DNA from: Acidobacteriota bacterium
GTDB taxonomy: Bacteria > Acidobacteriota > Terriglobia > Bryobacterales > Bryobacteraceae
Reading direction: 5' to 3'
NCBI GenBank assembly: GCA_018268935.1
Contig: JAFDVS010000032.1
Span: 81,987-145,986, forward strand
Length of the DNA stretch: 64,000 nt
This document shows positions 36,183 through 43,078 of the stretch, piece by piece. The position numbers and the translations under genes were made by a program. The number at the start of each line of letters is the position of its first letter. The first letter of the stretch is position 1. Below the pieces are notes generated by a model, which searched no databases, had not been told where the DNA came from, and was given only the letters and a program-made list of their open reading frames with translations.

Positions 36183-37253
36183 ATGAAACGACTCACCCTT
36201 AGTGCAATCTTCACCACCCTCCTCGCCGCCGGCTGGTTCTTCGGCATCGATTCCCGGCCCATCACCGCCCAAGGAGCCGCCACCAGCGGCCAGGGCAAGA
36301 TGCGATTCCGTGTCATGTACACCTCCAGCCATCTTCCTTCCGAGGCTCAGGCTGTTCTCAAAGGCGCCCACGGCGGTTTTGCCATCGATCGCCGTCCCGG
36401 CAAGGGCGAGACCTATTTCTCCCTCAAAGGCGCCGGCATCATCCAGATCAGCGCCGACATGAAGTCCACCCGCATGCTCCCCACTGACCCCTCCATGGCC
36501 AAAGTGAACCTTCACAACTCCGCCATCTGGCAGGCCAAGGATGGCACGTCGTTCCTCGTCTTCCCCACCAACGAAGCCGCAAAAATCTTCACCACCACCA
36601 CCGACGGCAAACTGGTCCACACCCTCAACGCCCCCGACGGCAAATCCGACCTCGGCAACCCCATCGCCAACGACTACTTCCGCGGCCGCGGCAACTTCGT
36701 TCCCACCGACACCGACCAGCTCGACGGGCTCTACTACATCACCACCGGCTACTCTAACCTCGACTTCGTTCTGACGGCAAAAATCGAAAGCACCAGCCCG
36801 TTCAAAGCCTCCTGGCACGACCTCGCCTTCGGCGGACGCGGCACCGGCCCCGGCCAGTTCGGCACCGGCCACGGTGTAACCATCTTCCCCGGCACCACCC
36901 GCGTCGACATCGCCGACCGCCCCAATTCCGAAATCGACCGCTTCACCCGCTACGGACACTACCTCTCCACCCTCCGTATGCCCCTCGGCTCCTTCCCTTG
37001 CGATATCTACTATCACGGCAAATACGCCGTCGTCGGTTCCCTCCACGGCCCCGACCGCAGCAAGGGCGCACCCATCTACATCATGGAGAACGATCAGCTC
37101 ATCTCCACCGTCATGATCAAAGAAGATCTCGGCCTCCCCAACTTCCAGCACATCCACAACGCCGTCATGCGCGAGTACAACGGCAAGTTCTACCTCATCG
37201 CACAGGCCTGGAACCCTGGCGATTTCGCCATCCTCGAACAAGTCTCCGAATAA
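36183..37253 (+). CDS. secreted beta-propeller-like protein
   Basis: 356 residues from ATG 36183; an in-frame ATG at 36162 would add 7 residues (MPNLGRP) before the signal peptide, and neither start has a clear ribosome binding site. After the signal peptide (to about 30) come repeated strand blocks with NHL-like spacing: ISADMKSTRMLP, RGNFVPTDTDQLDGLYYITTGY, GPGQFGTGHGVTIFP, DIADRPNSEIDRFTRYG. GQFGTGHGV and DRPNSEIDRF are typical NHL repeat phrases. Its function is unknown. Confidence 0.7.
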   Translation: MKRLTLSAIFTTLLAAGWFFGIDSRPITAQGAATSGQGKMRFRVMYTSSHLPSEAQAVLKGAHGGFAIDRRPGKGETYFSLKGAGIIQISADMKSTRMLPTDPSMAKVNLHNSAIWQAKDGTSFLVFPTNEAAKIFTTTTDGKLVHTLNAPDGKSDLGNPIANDYFRGRGNFVPTDTDQLDGLYYITTGYSNLDFVLTAKIESTSPFKASWHDLAFGGRGTGPGQFGTGHGVTIFPGTTRVDIADRPNSEIDRFTRYGHYLSTLRMPLGSFPCDIYYHGKYAVVGSLHGPDRSKGAPIYIMENDQLISTVMIKEDLGLPNFQHIHNAVMREYNGKFYLIAQAWNPGDFAILEQVSE

Positions 37254-37314
37254 GCCCGGTGACACTGTCTCGATATTTCTTTAACTGTCTCAGAATAAAT
37301 CATTTAAACTCATC

Positions 37315-37338
37315 AGGCGGGGTGTTCCTACCCCGCCT
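37315..37338. terminator. strong GC hairpin, probable bidirectional terminator
   Basis: AGGCGGGGT (37315-37323) pairs perfectly with ACCCCGCCT (37330-37338) around a 6-base loop, 60 bases after the beta-propeller stop. No long T-run follows on the + strand, so it may be a weak or Rho-aided terminator. Confidence 0.55.
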
Positions 37339-37442
37339 CTCTCACCCCCTGCTCTATCCTGGTGGCGTATGCCGCAGCCCAACCCCATCCCTCACCTTCA
37401 GGACGAAAGCGGCTCCCTTTACAAAACCTTACACTCTTCCCC

Positions 37443-37583
37443 ATTCATCACAATTCATCACTTTCCAACACTCCGGGGCACTTTACAAAATCTTACACTC
37501 CGTGCAAATTCGTCCACTTCCGTTGATTCGTGGCCCCGCACCCGTCAGCCCCGCATTCATCACAATTCATCACAATTCATCAC
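37443..37583. repeat. iterated AATTCATCAC 10-bp repeats in a long intergenic region
   Basis: The unit ATTCATCAC occurs twice in tandem at 37443-37461 and three times at 37555-37583, in exact 10-bp phase. A second direct repeat, TTTACAAAA(C/T)CTTACACTC, occurs near 37419 and 37482. The gap 37254-37723 (470 bases) has no convincing gene; a small frame at 37369-37620 is low-complexity and has no family resemblance. This even phasing resembles protein-binding iterons, but nothing proves it. Confidence 0.55.
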
Positions 37584-37723
37584 TAGACAGAGACTCACGC
37601 CGAAAGACGCCGGCGGCTAAAGCCATCTCTTACCCCGGCCTAAGGCTTTGCCCGTAGCCCACTTCGCCCCCAGATTTAGTTACAGTATTGTTACAGACTT
37701 AATAACCCACAGGAGGGAATCCC

Positions 37724-38743
37724 TTGCGGATCTGCGTGTCTACTTCTGTCCTCGCCCTGGCTATGGCTTTCTCCTTGCCGGCGCAGGACCCGGCTAAGTT
37801 CTTCTTCGCGGTCATCGGCGATATGCCATACAACCCGTTCACCGGGGACCGTCAAACCTACCCGTCTCCACCCTATGAGCGCCTCATCAAGGCCATCAAT
37901 GACGACCGGGCCCGGTTTACCGTCCACATCGGAGATATCAAGGGTGGAGCGACCCGCTGCGAAGACGAGGTCTACCTCAAGAACCTGGAATATTTCAACA
38001 CTTTTCAACGCCCGCTGATCTTCACTCCGGGCGACAACGAATGGACGGATTGTCACCGCGACACTAATGGCATCTTCGACCCCATCAAGCGCCTCGAGTT
38101 CCTTCGCGCCACCTTCTACCCCGACGACAAAAGCCTCGGCCGCCGCAAAATGGACCTCACCCGCCAAAGCTCTTCCCCCGGCTTTTCCAAATTCCGCGAA
38201 AACGCAATTTGGAAAATGGGCGCCGTCTTATTCGTCACTTTGCATCAACCCGGCAGCAACAATAATTTCGGCCGCCTCACCGGGGAATTCCCCGACCTCA
38301 CCAACGCCGAATATATCGAACGCAACCGCGCAAATATGGCATGGCTCGACTATGCCTTCGAACAGGCCAATGCTGACCCGCAAATCAAGGGAGTCGCCAT
38401 CTTCTCCCAGGCCAACCCCTTCGAGCGCTTCCTGGAAACCGCTACTCCACCGTATCCCTCTTCCGGCTATGCCGATTTCATCAGCAACCTCCGCAACAAG
38501 GTAGTCGCTTCCAACAAGAAGGTCGTCTACTTCGGCGGAGATACCCACTACTTCCGCATCGACAAGCCGCTCACCAATACCTATCCGGCGCCCAACCAGC
38601 TCACCACCGCCGGGACTCGCATCATGAATTTCACCCGTGTCGAAGTATTCGCCCAGAACGAGGTCCACTACATCCTCGTCCAGGTCGACGCAACAGACCC
38701 GGATTTGTTCATTTTTAAGCCCGTACTGGTGCCCGGAAATTAG
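37724..38743 (+). CDS. secreted calcineurin-like metallophosphoesterase
   Basis: 339 residues from TTG 37724, with AGGAGGG at 37711-37717. A signal peptide ends SLPAQ. The metallophosphoesterase motifs are in order: AVIGDMPYN near residue 30, VHIGDIKGG near 67, FTPGDNEWTDC near 100 and FGGDTHYFRID near 270. A bimetal active site is therefore likely. Substrate unknown; such exported members often act on nucleotides or phosphodiesters. Confidence 0.85.
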   Translation: MRICVSTSVLALAMAFSLPAQDPAKFFFAVIGDMPYNPFTGDRQTYPSPPYERLIKAINDDRARFTVHIGDIKGGATRCEDEVYLKNLEYFNTFQRPLIFTPGDNEWTDCHRDTNGIFDPIKRLEFLRATFYPDDKSLGRRKMDLTRQSSSPGFSKFRENAIWKMGAVLFVTLHQPGSNNNFGRLTGEFPDLTNAEYIERNRANMAWLDYAFEQANADPQIKGVAIFSQANPFERFLETATPPYPSSGYADFISNLRNKVVASNKKVVYFGGDTHYFRIDKPLTNTYPAPNQLTTAGTRIMNFTRVEVFAQNEVHYILVQVDATDPDLFIFKPVLVPGN

Positions 38744-38752
38744 TTCGAGTGT

Positions 38753-38787
38753 GGGCCGTCCGGCTGTTCTTCCCTCCCGTACGGCCC
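38753..38787 (+). terminator. possible terminator hairpin after the phosphoesterase gene
   Basis: GGGCCGT (38753-38759) pairs with ACGGCCC (38781-38787), 10 bases after the stop codon. The loop is long (21 bases) and the following T-content is modest (AAACATTTTCC), so this is only a fair terminator. Confidence 0.4.
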
Positions 38788-39121
38788 AAACATTTTCCCT
38801 GTATTTTGTTTTGCAATTTGCGCCCTCCCTCAGCTATATTCAAGACATCGTAATTGCATCCTTCTGTCACGAAGGAAGCACTATTCTCCCCTAAGAATCT
38901 CTCCGTTGTGTAGCTTTAAGTCACTCGGTTATCCCTGTTACTTGGATGCAAATCAGTTGCAGGTGAACAACCTACTGGTAGTAGCGGGTTACCCCTCTAA
39001 GTAGGTAGGACACCTTCGCCGCTCGAATAGGACTTCATGCCAAAGCGTCCTAGCCGTGCAGCTGCCGATAGTACTGACTGAAGCAACAGTTCGAGCTTTA
39101 TCTGATTCTTCGAGGGTATAC
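38788..39121 (+). promoter_or_regulatory. hairpin-rich leader of the astacin gene, possible riboswitch-like RNA
   Basis: The 378-base gap 38744-39121 has no gene. It opens with a T-rich stretch (about 38790-38860). Small stems then cluster between 38945 and 38995: TGCAA-ATCAG-TTGCA, AGGT-GAACA-ACCT and CTAC-TGGTA-GTAG, ending in a GGTAGTAGCGGGTTACC element. That last element resembles the 3' part of cyclic-di-GMP-I (GEMM) riboswitches, but the GNRA tetraloop helix is not found, so the assignment is weak. Such switches often precede secreted protease genes. Confidence 0.3.
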
Positions 39122-41104
39122 ATGAAGCACTTCTTAATCCTGTTGAGTGTGTTGGGCTTACAGGCACAGGAGACGCGCGGTCCGGTCTCCGGCCGCCTCT
39201 CTGACTCCGCCGTCTGGACGTTGGATCGTAATACAGCCAGAACATCGCCCGAGGGGCGCGTCTACCGCGTGGACAGCGCCGCCCAGCCCGAGTTCCTCCG
39301 TCACGAGGACGGACAGCGCACCCTACTCATCCGCCTCCGCGCCGGCGACGCAGCCGCCCTCCGCGCACACTTCGAAAACATCCACCTTTCCCCCGGCTCC
39401 AGACTGTTCGTTTACGGCCTGGATAGCAATGGGTTGGTCACCAGGACCTACGGCCCCGTCGAAGGCGCAGGCCCCACGCAGTCCGGCGAATTCTGGTCAC
39501 CCGCACTGCCCGGCGTGGAACTGGTCATCGAACTCCAGTCGGAAACCGAGCCCGGCACGCTGCCCTTCACCATCGCCGAAGCGGCCGTGCTCGACGGCAT
39601 CGATGAAACCGCCTGGACCATCGAGCGGGGCCAACCTGCCGAAACCCGCGTCTCCCTGTTTCGCGGAATGCCCGTCGAACACCACGTCATTGATGGCTAC
39701 GGTGTCTGGGAAGGCGACATCCTGATCGGCCGCGTCGAGGAATTGCAGCCCTATGAAGGCAAATCAGCCGATCGCCAGGCCTTTGCCATCTCCTCTTCTT
39801 CCGCCCGTTGGACGGGCGGCATCGTCCCTTACACCATCGACCCCACTCTTCCCAATCAGGCCCGCATCACCGATGCCATTGCCCACTGGAATAACAACCT
39901 CGCCGGCACGATCAAACTCGTTCCTCGCACCACCGAGTCCTACTACATTACCTATGTGAGGGCCGCTTCGTCCGGCACCTGCTCCAGCTACATCGGCAGA
40001 ATCGGCATGGCAGGCCAGCCGGTCAATATTGGCGATGATTGCTCCACCGGCAACGCCATCCATGAAACCGGACACGCCATCGGCCTCTATCACGAGCACA
40101 CACGCCTCGACCGGGACACCTACATCAAGGTGAATACCGCCAACATCACATCCAGCGCCCTTTCCAACTTCACCATTCCGACCAGTGGAATGAACGTCGG
40201 CGCCTACGACTACGGCTCCATCATGCACTACAGCGCCTATGCCTTCTCCGCCAACGGCCTGCCCACCATCGAGACGATCCCCGCAGGCATCGCCATTGGA
40301 CAGCGCAGCGGCCTCTCGGCCGGCGATATCGCGGGAGTCAAGTCCATCTATGGCGCCACCGGCGGCACCGGCGGGACAACCCCCACGACGGTAAACGTCA
40401 CCATCAACTCCAACCCGACAGGCTTAACCCTGGTCGTGGATGGTGTTGCCGCAGTGGCTCCCGTAACGAAGGCTTGGACCAGCGGCACCGTCCACACGGT
40501 GTCCGCCCCGAACACCACTCTCAGCACGGTGCAGTACACGTTCCAGAGCTGGACCGACGGCGGTGCACAGACCCACAACTACACCACGCCAACCACCAAC
40601 GGGTCGCTCACCGCCAACTACCGCACTCGCTACCAGCTCAAGAAGGCTGCCAACGATGCCACCAAAGGGAGCGTCGCCAGCAGCCCGGCTTCGAGCGACG
40701 GTTACTATGACTTGAATTCGACGGTAGTAGTCAATGCCGCCGCATTCAGCGGAAGCTGCTTCAGCGCCTGGTCCGGCATTCTCAATGTGGCCGACTTCAA
40801 AGCCTCCCTCACCATGAACAAGGCTTACGATGTCACTGGCCTCTTCCAGGCCGGTACGGTTACCTTCCCCACCGCCGTGGCGGCGCCCCAGGCGGGCGGC
40901 ACGGTTTCCGTCAGCATCGGCGCCACCAGCGGCTGTCTGTGGAAGGCGAGCACCAGCACCAGTTGGATTACGCTGCAGAGCAGCATTGGCACCTCCAGCG
41001 GTGTTCTGCAGTTGAAGGTGGCGAAGAACAACGGCAAGACGTCCAGAACCGGAACCGTGGTGGTCAACGGCGTTGCCATCACCCTGACACAAGCAGGGCG
41101 CTAG
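39122..41104 (+). CDS. secreted astacin-like (M12A) metalloprotease with BACON domain
   Basis: 660 residues from ATG 39122 (signal peptide ending LQAQ). A proregion extends to about 215. The protease domain at about 230-425 holds the astacin zinc signature HETGHAIGLYHEH near residue 313 and the Met-turn SIMHYSAYAF near 363. Residues 435-575 contain two bacterial repeat-type sandwiches (NSNPTGLTLVVDG, GSVASSPASSDGYYD). A BACON domain with GCLWKASTSTSWITL fills 585-660. It probably degrades protein outside the cell. Confidence 0.92.
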   Translation: MKHFLILLSVLGLQAQETRGPVSGRLSDSAVWTLDRNTARTSPEGRVYRVDSAAQPEFLRHEDGQRTLLIRLRAGDAAALRAHFENIHLSPGSRLFVYGLDSNGLVTRTYGPVEGAGPTQSGEFWSPALPGVELVIELQSETEPGTLPFTIAEAAVLDGIDETAWTIERGQPAETRVSLFRGMPVEHHVIDGYGVWEGDILIGRVEELQPYEGKSADRQAFAISSSSARWTGGIVPYTIDPTLPNQARITDAIAHWNNNLAGTIKLVPRTTESYYITYVRAASSGTCSSYIGRIGMAGQPVNIGDDCSTGNAIHETGHAIGLYHEHTRLDRDTYIKVNTANITSSALSNFTIPTSGMNVGAYDYGSIMHYSAYAFSANGLPTIETIPAGIAIGQRSGLSAGDIAGVKSIYGATGGTGGTTPTTVNVTINSNPTGLTLVVDGVAAVAPVTKAWTSGTVHTVSAPNTTLSTVQYTFQSWTDGGAQTHNYTTPTTNGSLTANYRTRYQLKKAANDATKGSVASSPASSDGYYDLNSTVVVNAAAFSGSCFSAWSGILNVADFKASLTMNKAYDVTGLFQAGTVTFPTAVAAPQAGGTVSVSIGATSGCLWKASTSTSWITLQSSIGTSSGVLQLKVAKNNGKTSRTGTVVVNGVAITLTQAGR

Positions 41105-41165
41105 CGCGCTCCGGACAGGTGGGGTTGCAACCACACCATACTTCATGGTGTGATAGCCCGAGCAC

Positions 41166-42488
41166 ATGGCTTCCCCAACGTCCTCGGCAAAAGGCCGTAC
41201 TCCGGCCCAGACGCAGCAGCCCACCAACTCCCGGCAGTGGGTGATCGTCTTCGCGGTCACCCTCTCCATCCTGGCCTACATCGACCGGGTCTGCATCTCG
41301 CAGGCTGCCCCGCTGATTTCGAAGGATCTCGGCTTTGACAAGCAGCAGATGGGCTGGGTCTTCTCCGCCTTCGCGCTCGCCTATGCTGCCTTCGAAATCC
41401 CCGGCGGCTGGATGGGCGATTGGATGGGCCCGCGCAAGGTGCTCATGCGCATCGTCATCTGGTGGTCGGCCTTCACAGCGCTCACCGGCGCGATGTGGAA
41501 CCTCACCTCGATGCTCGCCTGCCGCTTCCTGTTCGGCGCCGGTGAAGCCGGTTGCTTCCCCAACCTCACCAAGGCCTTCAGCGTCTGGCTGCCGCTGGAG
41601 GAACGCGTCCGCGCCCAGGGCATCATGTGGACCTTCGCCCGCTGGGGCGGCGCCTTCACTCCTCCGCTGGTCATCTGGGTCCTCGGCTACATGAACTGGC
41701 GTCAGGCCTTCGTCATGTTCGGCGCCATGGGCGTCATCTGGGCCGTGTGGTTCTACAAGTGGTTCCGCGACAACCCCAAAGATCACCCCAGCGTCAACGA
41801 AGCCGAGTGGCAACTGCTCAAGCACAGCGCCAGCAACGCCGAAGGCCACGGCAACGTGCCCTGGGGCCTGCTGCTCCGCAACCGCAGCGTGTGGCTGCTC
41901 TGGGTGCAATACTTCTGCCTCTCGTTTCCCTGGTATTTCTACATCACCTGGCTGCCCACCTACCTTCAGGAGTACCGCCAGTTGAGCGCCATCGAAAGCG
42001 CCAAGCTCGCCATCTTCCCGCTCTTCTTCGGAGGCGTGGGTTCGCTCTTCTGCGGCTTCGTTTCACCGGCGCTCACGCGCATGACCGGCAGCGTCAAGAC
42101 AGCCCGCCGCCTCATCGCCTCGCTCGGCTTCCTCGGAGCGGGCATCCTGCTGATCCTCTCCATCCAGATGCAGGATCCGCTGCTTGCCATGATCGTGATG
42201 GGACTCGCCAGCTTCTGTAACGACCTCGTCATGCCCGGCGCCTGGGCCGCCTGTATGGACATCGGCGGCAAGTATGCAGGAACGCTCTCCGGCTCCATGA
42301 ACATGATGGGCAATCTGGCCGGCTTCGTCGCCCCGCAGGTGGGTGGCTACATTCTCAAACACACCGAGAACGCCAAGGGTGTCGGGGACTGGAACCTGTT
42401 CCTCTATGTGATGGCTGGGGTCTACCTCGCCGGAACGATCGTCTGGCCGTTCATTGATCCCTCCAAGCCGTTGGAGGAAGGAAACTAG
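41166..42488 (+). CDS. MFS transporter, anion:cation symporter (ACS) type
   Basis: 440 residues with 12 transmembrane helices. YIDRVCISQAAPLISKDLGFDKQQMGWVFSAF and GWMGDWMGPRKVLMR (loop 2-3 motif) identify the ACS family, which carries organic acids such as glucarate, galactonate or phthalate. CRFLFGAGEAGCFPN is the helix-4 motif. The substrate cannot be decided; no catabolic genes are adjacent. It overlaps the convergent ligase-like gene by four bases. Confidence 0.92.
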   Translation: MASPTSSAKGRTPAQTQQPTNSRQWVIVFAVTLSILAYIDRVCISQAAPLISKDLGFDKQQMGWVFSAFALAYAAFEIPGGWMGDWMGPRKVLMRIVIWWSAFTALTGAMWNLTSMLACRFLFGAGEAGCFPNLTKAFSVWLPLEERVRAQGIMWTFARWGGAFTPPLVIWVLGYMNWRQAFVMFGAMGVIWAVWFYKWFRDNPKDHPSVNEAEWQLLKHSASNAEGHGNVPWGLLLRNRSVWLLWVQYFCLSFPWYFYITWLPTYLQEYRQLSAIESAKLAIFPLFFGGVGSLFCGFVSPALTRMTGSVKTARRLIASLGFLGAGILLILSIQMQDPLLAMIVMGLASFCNDLVMPGAWAACMDIGGKYAGTLSGSMNMMGNLAGFVAPQVGGYILKHTENAKGVGDWNLFLYVMAGVYLAGTIVWPFIDPSKPLEEGN

Positions 42489-43075
42489 CGCAGGACCGGG
42501 ATCGGTTCCCGGTCCAACTGCACGGTGGCCAGATCGAGCCAGCAGTTGTTCTTCGTGTTCTGCACAAACGTTACTTCCTGCACGGGGAAGATCCGCGTGT
42601 GGCGGTAGTCCGCCCACATCCGCCGGGCTTCCGCCAGCACTTCATCCACATTGCCTGCGCCGATCTCCTGGGCAAGGGTGATGTGTGGATGATAGGGAAA
42701 CGGCTCGTCGTAGTGGACGGCTCCGTCGTTGAGCCCTGAGTGCAGATCCACCAGCCTGCTGCGGCCCATGCCCAACTCGATATAGATCACGTTGGTGACG
42801 GGAAAGACACCGATCTCTGTGGCATGCAGATCGAAGGCTGGCAGCCCGGAAATGTGCTCCTGGATATGCTTGACCGCCGCTTCCGCCGAGCCCGGAAGAG
42901 GCCGCGGAGGCAACAGCGTGACGTGGGCGTGGGGATTGCACCCCGGCACCAGGTCACGGCGCAAATCGTCGAGGAAGCGACCGAGCGGGTCAGGTATATA
43001 CGCCACTAACGCGTAACAATTGATCCCCTCGGCCCCGGATGAGCCACATTCAGTTGGAGGTAACAATCTGAGCAT
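42485..43075 (-). CDS. 2H phosphoesterase (2'-5' RNA ligase-like)
   Basis: 196 residues. Both catalytic HxT motifs are present: HAHVTLLPP near residue 50 and YHPHITLAQ near 128. The family acts on cyclic phosphate ends of RNA or nucleotides. It starts 3 bases beyond the stop of the lipid A gene in the same direction, so it is the distal gene of that transcript. Confidence 0.88.
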   Translation of the reverse strand: MLRLLPPTECGSSGAEGINCYALVAYIPDPLGRFLDDLRRDLVPGCNPHAHVTLLPPRPLPGSAEAAVKHIQEHISGLPAFDLHATEIGVFPVTNVIYIELGMGRSRLVDLHSGLNDGAVHYDEPFPYHPHITLAQEIGAGNVDEVLAEARRMWADYRHTRIFPVQEVTFVQNTKNNCWLDLATVQLDREPIPVLR

Positions 43076-43078
43076 GGA

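Noticed and set aside
37443..37583. Clustered direct repeats considered as a CRISPR array
   Set aside because: The repeat units are only 10 bp, directly tandem without unique spacers, and no cas genes are present.
37369..37620. Open frame of 83 codons in the long intergenic region
   Set aside because: Its sequence is generated by the iterated repeats, with no ribosome binding site, signal peptide or family resemblance.
38945..38997. Hairpin cluster considered as a tRNA
   Set aside because: No acceptor stem, T-loop TTCGA pattern or anticodon arm can be arranged.
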